Assembly: GCA_020064725.1 (NCBI GenBank)
Contig: JAGTWJ010000007.1
Span: 2,418,001 to 2,482,000 of the forward strand
Source: Drechslerella dactyloides
Lineage: Eukaryota; Ascomycota; Orbiliomycetes; Orbiliales; Orbiliaceae
Length of the DNA: 64,000 nt
Direction: 5' to 3'
How positions within the stretch are numbered: the stretch's first letter is position 1; each line of letters opens with the position of its first letter. Shown here in pieces: positions 1 to 10,450 of the stretch. The notes beneath the pieces were generated by a model. It was not told the origin of the DNA, made no database searches, and saw only the letters and a list, made by a program, of their open reading frames with translations. A program made the position numbers and the translations under genes.

Positions 1-780
1 TCGCGTCACCGCGTGACCAGCATCGAAACCCCTTGTACCCGGTGTGTTGTAGTCAGTTTTGTGCTCATCGATTAGTTCTAGTTCTTCGAGGCGGCTGTTG
101 GTCTGCTTTTCGAGAGGGCAGTCTAGAAGCATGGCTGACTCTTATGTGCTTGAGGAGTTGTACATGTAGCTGGAATTGCTACCATCGGCTGCGAGAACAG
201 ATGCCAGCGGGTCGACTGATGCTGCTGGTTTGATGCGGGAGTCAGGCCACCACATAAGTCGCCACCCAGCAGACCGGCCGATCAAGCAGGCGCATGTGTT
301 TTGGTGTCCCTGTTGACACTCTTACCGAGTATGTTATAACTAAAGAACATGCGTTTCGGTCTGACGATGTTCTACTCAAGTCAGTCCCCGAACTGGGATC
401 TCAAGATCTCCCTCTATCATATCGAATCAGGGGATTACATACCCGAATAAAGCCATCACTCGAAAGACGTTCTGGTTGAATTCATAAAGCGCTGGCCCAA
501 GTAGTCTCCATTCCATTCTGATACGAACGTGTCTCAGGTGCATATTTCTGGGATTCCAGCCCTGGAAATATGACTCGAGCCGGCGAAAATCCATTCATCA
601 GGCGTCAGTGAACTAACTTCCTCCCGTATATATAGAAGACAGCCATTGCGATATCGTGTGGTCCTTTGGCAGCCCGAACCAAGCCCATGGCTACCGAGCA
701 TCCAGTTCATCACGTCAGTATAAACAGCATGCATTGAAGGAGAGAATATATAAAAAGGTATTCGGCTCGCGTCTTGTCGT
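1..780. other. Gene-poor DNA at the window edge
   Basis: No convincing gene is visible. Open frames are short, overlap each other and carry no recognisable domain. The stretch resembles the repeat-rich DNA that follows it: a weak version of the element described at 780-2,140 can be seen near 655-700. It may be the continuation of a larger repeat compartment that begins outside the window. Confidence 0.5.
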
Positions 781-3700
781 AGATGATGCGTATGCATTGG
801 CTGTGCCTGGTGGCCATGGCAGTGGTGACCTCAAACTTCGATGGGCACTAACCAGGCATCGGTTTGTGAATTCTGAAGGTCTTCCCATAATCTATCGATG
901 CATTGAGCAGAAAATACGAAAGTTTGGATCGCCTCTCCTTCGGAACGTGGTGATATGCGACAGACCAAAAATTTTTTAGGTGTCCCAGGTATGACTTTTG
1001 CCCAGGAAAGCCTCGTAAGGCGTTTTGTCCCCTAACGCCTTCGTGAAGGAGCAGTTTTTGATGTGCGTAGCCGTTAGGAGCGCCTCGACATTTTATCTTT
1101 CCAAGAGTCATAGCCGCATCCCTTTTCTTCGGGAATGCTCGAGTACAGGTCGACGAAACTTGCGACTCCTGCCCTTCGAAGTTCAAGTAGCGCGGATTTG
1201 CTGTGGCTGTAGTCCATGGCAGCGGTATTCTCGGACTTCGGTATGTACGCTGGACATTGGCTTAGAAAATCCCCAAAGTTCTGTGCATGTACGAGTCGGC
1301 CGGTGCTTTGGCTTTTGCCCCACTGGAATATGGTAAATTGACGACCCAACCCCACCATAGGATGTAGTTCGGCTCAGTTGTGATTTCGGTCCATGGCAGC
1401 GGGGTAATCTCGAAATTTGATGTGTATGCTAAGCATTTGCTTGCGGAAGCTTGTATTGAGTTCCCGGACGTACCAATGCGAATGCCCTGTCATCCCGCGC
1501 TAGTAGAGTCGAATATATAGCAACTTAGTATAAAAAATCACATCAACTTTCCCAGCCGAAATGGAAAAAACCCTGGTAGTCATAGTGTTAGAGCTTGTGG
1601 ATCTACCGTTCGCGACGCTCCTCCCGCCTCGTGTAGTTTGTCGTCAACGAGGCTTAGTTGAGAGATCTGTGGAAGTGTTGTCGGTGCCGTGGCTTTGGTC
1701 CCGGCCGGAATACAACAAAGCTTATATCTCATGCCTTTTGTAATTTGTAGTCCGGATCGGCTGTGGCTGTGGTGGCAGTGGTAATCTCGAATTGATTGGC
1801 TAATTGGGATACCCGCTGCGGCCATATCTTCCGTTCGTGTTTATAACTGGCGATATACGCATCAGTTTCGAGTCTTGATCAAGCCATCACTCCGATGGGT
1901 ACCATGGCCATGATTCGGCTTGTGAAATTGAAACCTCTTTGCAAGTCTGCTGAGACTTTTGACTTTGGTCCATGGGTCGGCTGTAATTGCGATAGCGGTG
2001 GTAGTTTCGAAATTCCATGTTACAGCGGTTCCGTTGCTCTCCCGGTCTCTTCGAATCGCTGAGAAAACCCATAAGATTAAAGATCAGTTTCTTTCTGACT
2101 GATCTGTTCGCAAAAGTGAGAGTAAGCATCGTCAAAGGTCGGAGCCGTTATAAATGACAGCCGGGGAAACTTGGCGAGGCTCTTCAACTGCGCATGCGAC
2201 GTCCTCTGCTCGCTGAATTCTCTTCGCTAGAAACCCCAATGAACTGTGACCTTTCCGAGAAGTTGTTGTGACCTGTATGGCATTAGCGAATGTTCATTAG
2301 GTGCATGCTCAGAATCCAACTCCTTACTTGCGAAAGTTCTCCTCTTGGGACGACATAGTAGCTGCTCGTAGGCCTTCACACTAGTCACAACATTTTCTCA
2401 CTGATGTCGCGCTATGATTGTTGCCGACAGCCAATAGCTTTGAAGACCACTCTCATGGGCTGTCCCTATGAATTGAACCAGTGAATCGGATGTCCGAGTG
2501 CCTGTTCAACTTAACGGGCATGGCCAGGTCTGGATCACCAGCAGACTATGGCGAAACGGGGACTGTATAACATACAGCCGGCCAAATTTGGCGACGTTCT
2601 TCTACTAGTCGTGTGATGCCCTCTGCTCGCCGGATTTCTTCGCTTGCATGCATGGGACATTCAGAAGATAAAAATTCCGACTCTCGTTGACTGTCTGCAT
2701 GATTCAAAATAAAATCCGCATGCCGAAGAGCTTTAGGAATCACAGCCGGGGAAACTGGGCAGGGCTCATCCATTTCTTGTGTAACGTCTGCTCATCGAAT
2801 CTCTTCGCCTGAAGTCCGTAAGTTTGGCGATCGTTCATCTTGGCTGTCCACATCTTGCCGAAGAATGTGATTGAGATCCAGCGAAGTCATAAAGGTCGCG
2901 CAAAGACCACTGAAATACCAGGAAGCTTGATCATAGCTGCATGCGGGGGAAACCATGCTGAAGTTCTTCGACTGATCGTGTAATATCTTCTGGTCGAATA
3001 ATCTTTATCGAAAGAAGGATGGTCCGGGATTCCATCTCCCTCAAGCTCTTTGCTTGCCTTCGAAGAAGCATTATGGAAATGCAAGAGAACCCTGCGAATA
3101 GCGACGCTGCGCGGCCATGCTGAATTCCTTGACCGAGAGAGTATAAGTTGGGCTCTCCATACCCATCTTTCTACTTCATTCTAAAGAGGCATCGTCAGAA
3201 CACGAGAAGAATTTATAAATTGCCGCGCGGTACAACATACCAAAACTTTTCGACTGACCGTGTGAGCTCTTCTCGCTGAATCTCCTCGCCGAGAGGATCT
3301 TGAAGTTCCATCCACAGCCAATTATCCACACGATAGTTCCGAAGCAGAAACAGTAGCAGCCCACTGGAGGTCGCGAAGAGATCAGAATGCCGTGCCAGAG
3401 GATATTTATCCGCGGCAGCACATAGAGAAGCTCCTCCACTGATCGCATGATGTCTTTTGCTCACTTAAATCTTTCACTGAGAGAACACTGGAATCCACCG
3501 TTAACTAGGTATCCACATGATACCGATGAAGCAGAAAAGATTGACGACCCGCTAAGGCCTCGGTAAAGACCATCGAAACGTCGCAGACTTTAAAGATACC
3601 TACGGCGACAACGTACTGAAGCTTTTCAACAGATCATGTGACGTTCACTACATTCTGGATCTCTTCGCTGGGAGAATTTCGAAATTTCACTCAAAGTTCC

Positions 3701-4000
3701 ATGTAGCTCCAGTTACTACCATATCTTCGAAGAAGCGAATTGAGTTGGATCCAACGACCATCACCCGACTGAAGGCAGGCAGCAATGAGCATGGGAATGC
3801 TGGAGTCTCTATAGTCATTCGTGCGGTGGAAACATGGCGAAGTTCTTCCACTCTTTATATGCGTTCTATGCTCGTTGAATGTCTTCATTGCATTCACCAA
3901 GAGAACAAGAACATCGAAGTGCGGCCTCAACTAGTTTTCACGCCAATGCCGTTCGCCGCATTAGAACTCTGATATCAAAGTCATGAAGTTCCAGTCGGCT
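780..4000. repeat. Degenerate tandem array, period about 190 bases
   Basis: Diverged copies of two related blocks recur at fairly regular spacing. The first block, built around TCCATGGCAGCGGTAATCTCG, is seen near 808, 1215, 1392, 1770 and 1965. The second, built around GAAGTTCTTCGACTGATCGTG followed by CTCGCTGAATCTCTTCGC, is seen near 2183, 2599, 2767, 2964, 3127, 3248, 3433, 3626 and 3845. Most spacings are 160-220 bases or about twice that. Copies are far from identical, so the array is old. Read on the minus strand, the second block gives charged peptides such as EEIRRAEGITRLVEE, so a repeated coiled-coil coding region is one possible origin. A non-coding satellite is the other. Confidence 0.55.
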
Positions 4001-4774
4001 TGGCCTTGCTTTGTGCGACAAGTATTTATTGTTGGAATCTGGCGATCTCGAATAGTTTTTTCCATGGCGTCCTTTCGTGTAATATATAGCTTTGATGAAA
4101 TTGGGTTTCGGCTTGGTAACCGCAATCTCATAGCTGGCATCCGGCATCGGCTCCTCCCTCGTTAGGTCGACAGATTTGTCCTTGTTCGCTGCGACCTCCT
4201 GGTCGAGCTCACGAATCCTCCGCCGGATCTGTTCCATCGAGACCACCCCGAAGCGATTGGTCTCAAAAATTTTGGCTTTCTGCACTTAATTGTTGAAGTT
4301 CAGCCATCTCGCAGAGTTTTCCCTTGGTGTCCGTCTTTTGCATGAATTATTTCGTATCACATTTGCTTCCATTCTCCCATAAGATCGTCTGAGCTTTTTA
4401 GTCTTATTCACACGCATCGTCTCATCACCGTGTCCTGGAATAAGCAGTCCCGTTCTTGTTGCCAGGTTGTAGTGTTTGTGCGCCGACAAGGGTTTGGTAA
4501 GGGAATCAGCTAACATATTAATCGAGTTGCAGTGGTACGGAGTGAGGATTTTCCCTTTAACCAGATCCGTGATGAACCGGAACCGCATCGCAATGTGTTT
4601 CGTCCTTGAATGAAATTTCGGATCATGGATTAAGGCGACGGTACCCAAGTTGTCGCAGAATAGTGTCGAAGGTGTGTTATAGCGAACGTTCATCTCGTCT
4701 CTGCAGTATGCTGTAACTGTTGCTGAGGCTCGGTGATCTCGAATAGGTTTATCCTTGGGGTTCGTCCGTCGCAT
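3938..4774 (-). mobile_element. Ty1/copia retrotransposon relic, RNase H end of Pol
   Basis: The minus-strand frame 4774-4286 carries the hallmarks of the copia RNase H domain. It has a FCDN motif followed about 15 residues later by FHSRTKHIAMR, then an MLADSLTKPL terminus, the usual end of copia Pol. The upstream integrase and reverse transcriptase regions are not recognisable in the DNA above 4,774, and no long terminal repeats were found, so this is a 5'-truncated and decayed copy. A further minus frame at 4285-3938 begins with a charged stretch (MEQIRRRIRELDQEVAANK) of unknown origin, which may be element-derived or part of the surrounding repeat family. The exact element borders are not visible. 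Confidence 0.75.
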
Positions 4775-7700
4775 AAAACTACCCCATATTGCATTTATCC
4801 GTCGTATATATAAGTATGAGATGAAACACGGATGAGGGTTCTTGGGAGAGGGGGTTCATCCGGCTTGGCCCCCACAGCAGGCTGTAATTGTCGTTGAAGT
4901 TCCGCAATCACGCCGATTTTGCCATCCGCGCCTCATATGCCATAGGAGGTATTTCACGTCGCAGTTGGGGTCAGCTGTCGCAGCCCCCAAGATCAACGTT
5001 TACATGCGCGCGCCCATGTAAATATGTCATCTTCAAGCCCGAATGACAAAGTTGCGGACGTCCTCATCTCATTCTCGTCTTCGGTCCTCAAAGCCATATT
5101 CATGGCGCCCAGCATTGACGATATACCGATGTCATCCCGCACTGTTTGGACACCATTAGGATGGAGAAAGTCATCGCTTCATTTTAAATGCCTTGGCTCG
5201 GATCTTCCGGTATTGAATGAAAGCTTGAAGAAGTTGAACTGTGGAAGTCTTGAAGGCGGACGTTGATGCTGCTGTGCCTTCACTTTATGGGACGGTTTTC
5301 GAGTCGTGGTCTAATACGCCCTGAGGATAGTGGAAGAACATCATTTCCTTGAGGGCAGCTTGTCAGCTATCATTTCTTTGGATGTGCTTCTTGTCGTCCG
5401 TATGAGAGCCATGCTAGACGTATATGCCCTGGCAATAGTAGATAGGCATTGGCTCGTTCGCTAGCATTTCAGCTATGTGATCTCCCGGGAAACAGGGAGC
5501 GAGCCGTTCTCCTGATCCGGGTGACAGCCAAGGGGCTTGTCTCAAGTGCGTCTCCGTATTCTTCAAAATCAGAGTGGGCGTCGAAGGCGTATTCCTTTGG
5601 GCGCACAGAAGGGTAGGGAACAGAGTGAGGCTCGGATGGATCCATAAGTCGTGAGGATTGTTCTTGATTTTCGAACTCTATTGAGATAGATCTATGTGCT
5701 TTTGTCTCGTATCTAATTCTGTGAAAACATTTAGCATTTGTCGATAGCTGTCGAAGGAAAGAAAGACCTACCTTGCGCGTTCCTTAGCACTGGACGGTGG
5801 TCATCGGGGTAGATCTTCCTAAGCCCTTGATTGATATCAAATTAATTTGCCGATGATGTTCCCGACGGCGTAGGCAAAGTCGTAGAGTTTGGTCGTGCTC
5901 GAGCATCAGAATGATGATGATGATGGTGGAAACCGTTTTTTCGATCGTCAGATTGTTCGAAATCTATCCTTGGGTCTTCTCCCTCTTCCTTTTTTTTGTT
6001 TCTCTATGTCCATATATATATATCACCCACCGTCTTTGTCGGAAGGCGTTTGTGAGACAAGTAATCTGTCTAAAGATACCCCAACTGGGCATCTGTTACT
6101 GAGGATTTCTCGTACGATATCGATATCATGCATCGATGAAGTCGCAGTTGCCAAAGGCGCCTGTCGGGGACAGGTGAATTCGAAACATTGCCTAGCTGCT
6201 CCGTTTTGTCGTCTCTGACTTTCGCATCTTATTCTGAGGACATTGAAACTTGTCGTTCAGAATTCCCTGGACAATGTCCTTATCATTGTGACGCTTGAAG
6301 ACGTGCAAATGTAGTCCAGGAACAGGCAGACTGGCTTCCAGCTTGCATCAGAATCTTCCAAGTTCCGCGTTTTCCACCCAGCATGCGTCGGAATTTGTCG
6401 TTCAGAATACACTGGACGACATATATATTTGTGGCGACTCAATATATCCAATCGCGCATCGATATAAAATCTGGATTGGGTTCAGAATTATGCCAGAATT
6501 ATTCTCGCTTTTGCATCTCTTCCTTTCGTACGCTGGAATGGCCACCAAGAACATCCCGAACGATGTCTATATCGTTTGCTGACGGACTTCTGGTCAGCTT
6601 ACGCGGAGTTGCAGCGGCCAATCATTCTTGACCTTCGCTTTGTTCTGTTGCTTTCCTCCGTCTTTTCTTTCTTAGGTTCTCACTGGGCACATCTGAACAA
6701 AAGTTGAGCTGATCGGAAACATTTTTCCATCCTGAATCCAATCAGTTGCTGATTGCCACGTTTCTTCCATGGCCTGGGCACGTCCAGATTTGTCGTTCAA
6801 GATATCATCAAGGATATTTTGATAGTATTCCAAGGAATACGCTGCATATTTTGGCACAAATCTTGTACTTGCTGTCGAGAATATTCAGACAACATCGATA
6901 ATATATCGTTCGCCAGTGGTCTTGCCGGAAAGATTGTAGATCCATGGAGTAATAGTCGCCATCGAGCGTGACTGCAGGAAAACTCGCGAGGAACCAGTTG
7001 GATTTGAGTATCGTCATAAGAGGAGTCGTAGGTGGTAACCTGAAGAACCGCCACGAGGAAAGGCATGAGCAACTAATCGTCCAAGTATGCCATGAGGAAG
7101 CTTGGATATCGACCTCAAGCATTATTACGAGCGAACTCGTGAGTAGACCAGGCCATGTGCAAATTCGCGAGCGGATTGTATCAACGCAATTGCTGAGCAT
7201 GCTCCGTCAATAATTCAAGATATTGGCAGCCTAGTCGAAGGGTATTTGGTAATCCTCGTCGGAAGCTTCCTTTTCGTTGCATACGGTTCTGATCCAGTAC
7301 TTTGGTTGGAGCAGTATTTAGTTGCATCGCAGACTGCTGACTTCCGGTGTTTTTGTTTTCTCGTGCAAGTTCAGAGCGTAATCTTTCAAGCCTGAAGTGC
7401 ATTCTTGGCCCGTCTGATAACTTCGAAACTTCAATCCTCGAGATTCGGCTGTATTTTGTTGGCTTCTACATCATCTCGCTCCGAACGCGGTTTCAGAAAT
7501 GTTGATTCCATTGGAAGTCGATATCGCCATCGCCATGGAGGAATGTCAGCCGTCGTAATATCGCCATATCGGCTGCTTTAGATGCTTGGTATATGTATTT
7601 GGGTACATATATTATAGCCGGATGAAGATTGGCATATAGATTGTCACCTCATAGTAAGGGTCGCGGAGTTGCTCAAAAGGAATCCGTCAGCCAGCTGCCC

Positions 7701-8200
7701 TAAGGACTCCCCGGTATATCGTCATATCAGAACAAACGATACAGATTCATAGATGACGTACCTCTTCAAAAAGTCGCTATCCGGGACGTTGAGACAAACT
7801 CGGAGTGCTTTTCTCAAAGCTGACATAGATATATCTTCTTAACTTTTGTGTCTCGTCCCATGCTGCTTCTGGACATCTAGATCCGTGCTAAGAATCTCAT
7901 GAAACTGAACCGAGAATTTGAACTTGGCATTTGATTGATAAAATATCATAATCCTAATCAACAAAGCAGGTCATCCAAAAGGCGCCTCATTGAGCATTGT
8001 CACTAAGTTAATATGGATGTTAGCATCTTTCTGAGACTCAACTGTTATAATGGGTCAATATTACCTTCGTCAATCTTCGCACAATCTCCACGGAGGTCCT
8101 GAAACCCAAGCGTATCAACTATAAAACCGAGTAATGACATAAAAACGGCACATATACTATACTTCGTACACTCCCCCCTAGTTCTTTGCCAAATTTCCAT
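4775..8200. repeat. Decayed dispersed repeats, no intact gene
   Basis: No gene can be supported. Three copies of a block beginning TTTGTCGTTCAGAAT are seen near 6249, 6392 and 6787. The block continues with CTGGACGA(T/C)GTC-like sequence in the first two copies. At 4881-4912 the minus strand reads IAELQRQLQP, matching peptides from other parts of the region. A-T rich tracts with runs of TATA occur near 6,010-6,030 and 6,420. Short frames on both strands overlap and show no domain. Confidence 0.45.
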
Positions 8201-8209
8201 CATCCAGAT

Positions 8210-8388
8210 TCATTGATGCTAAGCGTCACACTTATGCTCAGGATATCATCGATTCTGAACGCCACAGTTTCGGCTCAGGATTCACGCTGAGCGCCACATC
8301 TTCTCGTTCTCAGCATCTCGTTGATGGTAAGCATTATATTTACGGGCAACATCAAGTTTCTGCTCAAGATATCGTTGATGATTGTCAC
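8210..8388. repeat. Short tandem repeat, unit about 36-40 bases
   Basis: Four or five imperfect units are visible, each containing variants of GCTCAGGATATCATCGATGC followed by AAGCGTCACA-like sequence. The unit boundaries are blurred by substitutions and small indels. No open frame runs through the block, so there is no sign that it is translated. Confidence 0.6.
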
Positions 8389-8757
8389 TACAAGAGGGTG
8401 ATATTAGCAACCTTCTGAGCTTAAGTGCTTTAATGGATCAGTAGTATACCTTCATCGATTTCCGATCAAGCGGGATACGCACATGCACAATCTCCACGCA
8501 GGTCTCGATAACCGGCTGCATCTCCTATACGATCGGCCGACACAGACCAAAGCCAACCTCGTTTCGTCTCATTGTTTGCAGGATTTCTCCGTAACATAAA
8601 AACAGATTACTAATGTGGAAACCGGTCTTTTTTTGCTAGCGCATAGTTAAAATGTCGCATATCAGATGCGACATCAAAAAGACTGGTGTTGACGTTGTAT
8701 TCCCTGCTTCGGATCGTGTCTGACTCCAATCTTTGATGGACCACATCTGCTCTTGAT

Positions 8758-9010
8758 TAATAGTGACTTCAGATGGAATCTGATGCAGATCCATAGACTC
8801 TTTCTTTAATAGTGACTTCAGATGGGAACCTGAGGCCTGGCTGGTCGTTCGTCGCAACCATGAACAAAACCTTGAATATTTGTCTGGTCATACATTGCAA
8901 TCGAATAGATCCATTTGAATCCTGGTTGGTCGTTCATCTCAATTGCGAAGATAGCTATATATGATATATATATCGAATTGGATCCTAGCCGGACATAATC
9001 ATTCGTTGTA
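8758..9010. repeat. Direct repeats around 49 and 70-85 bases apart
   Basis: The 19-base sequence TAATAGTGACTTCAGATGG occurs exactly at 8758-8776 and 8807-8825. It is followed by three diverged copies of a block containing GGCCTGGCTGGTCGTTCGTC near 8,833, 8,918 and 8,984. The arrangement looks like local tandem duplication. No gene is seen here. Confidence 0.6.
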
Positions 9011-9229
9011 ATCGAGTTGGAGCCCGGAAAAATGATCGCGATCGGATTGTGTACCGAAGACTTCGGTATCATCCTAGGGAACACTGTAGTCAAGGATTTT
9101 AGCATTCATTGATATATTTTCACAATGTAGGGGTGTGTCTTACATTGCTCCAGAGCTTCTCATCCACCAAATAATCCATGTGGTATGTCGGGTTATCGAA
9201 TTCCTTTTTCTGCTTCGAGCATACTATCT

Positions 9230-10070
9230 TTTGAAGTTTTCGTCTCATTCTCGAACGCGGTAGCTGATTTTGAGTATAGAAGTATCATGCTCCATATGCA
9301 CCAAGACCCTGATTGAAGTTGAAGATAAAAGTGTCGACGGCAAACACTGTTCCTGCGGTTTTGCCATTACATTTTGTACCTCGGCATCTTACTCTCGAAT
9401 GCGAGTTTTGAAGCCGAACCTGTAACTGCCAGGCTTTGAAAACCGGTATCGTCTTAAATTAAGATAAGCGTAATCAAGACATTGAGAAGATTATTCCCAG
9501 TTTTGCCATTATTTTGTCAACTTTTACATCCCGTTTCCGAAGGCAGCTTCTTTCCTCGAACGGAAACATTATTCCGGAATCAGGCTTTTGGCTTCTATGG
9601 CGATGGGTGCATCGTAACTTATCGGTCGAGCTCACGGAAATGCTTAGTGACAGTGCCAGGCGGGAGCGCAGCAGAACTTGAAACCGGAGATGATCGAATC
9701 TCATGTGTCGGAACTCCAGTGGATCGATTTCCTTCAAAGCTTGGAATCGCGGCTCATAGAATATCTAGAATGCTGTATCTTTGCCGATTTGGTGTCAGAC
9801 GTTAGACGCGAAATTGAAGTTTCGAGTTCTGTGGTATTCGTTGAACTTGGCAAGGATCCTCTCAACCTTCGGCGCCTCGCTCTCGAACGCGAATTCGCAG
9901 GTTAGCTCGCTTGTCGAAGATGTCTGAACACTCTATCAAGATTCTCTTGTGGTCATCGTAGATTTTTTGACATCTCTTCCCTCGTCGCGTCATTGATCGA
10001 TCTTGATCTGTTAATGAAATTATCGCTCTGCGCCTGGTCAGGCTGTCTTGTTCTTCGGAAATGTCCGAAC
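9230..10070. repeat. Dispersed CTCGCTCTCGAACGCG block
   Basis: Variants of a 16-20 base block, CTCGCTCTCGAACGCGA, recur near 9242, 9390 and 9880, with another near 7468. They are followed by related sequence about filtering into CTTGTGTTCATCGTAG-like text that also occurs near 12,110. The relation between 9,880-10,000 and 11,990-12,130 is the clearest long match: both contain TCGTTGTCGAAGATGTCTGA-like and CAAGATTCTCTTGTG text. No intact gene is present. Confidence 0.4.
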
Positions 10071-10082
10071 TTTTATATTCAG

Positions 10083-10236
10083 GGTCTCGAAGCTAGGTGC
10101 CAACCGAAAATGAGGCTACGAAGTGAGGCCTCCACCCGTAACGAGGCCTCGAAGTGAGCCTTCAACTCAAAGCGGAGCCTCAATGCGAGGCCCCAAAGCG
10201 AGGCCCTAAAGTGAGACCTCAATAAGCTTTGCTTGC
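10083..10236. repeat. Minisatellite, unit about 13 bases (TGAGGCCTCAAAG)
   Basis: About eight to nine imperfect units of a 12-19 base repeat, consensus TGAGGCCTCAAAG, are packed in this block. On the minus strand it stays open and reads as repeated (E/R)ASLR-type peptides inside a 231-codon frame (10,774-10,079). That frame also runs through the poly-T tract as polylysine, which argues against a functional product. The block lies next to a copy of the ELQKQLQ-coding sequence at 10,236-10,268. Confidence 0.7.
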
Positions 10237-10418
10237 TGTAATTGCTTTTGAAGTTCGGTGATCTCGAGGAGTTTCCCCTTGACGTCTTGCTCTTTAGTTT
10301 TGAGCCTTTCGAAGCTTCGTCTCTTTGCGATCCTTTCGATTTGCCCCCTTTTTTTTTGTATATTTTTATAATTTTTTTGTCGTTTTTTATTTGTCTTCTT
10401 GGTCTTCTTCTTCCTTCG

Positions 10419-10419
<1 letters not shown>

Positions 10420-10450
<31 letters not shown>
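10420..10450 (+). repeat. Poly-T tract, 31 bases
   Basis: An uninterrupted run of 31 T on the plus strand is preceded by a T-rich, CTT-rich stretch from about 10,345. It could be the A-tail of an old minus-strand retroposed sequence, since the minus strand reads it as poly-A. However, no coding LINE or recognisable transcript copy was found on its 5' side, so slippage at a T-rich site is equally possible. Confidence 0.8.
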
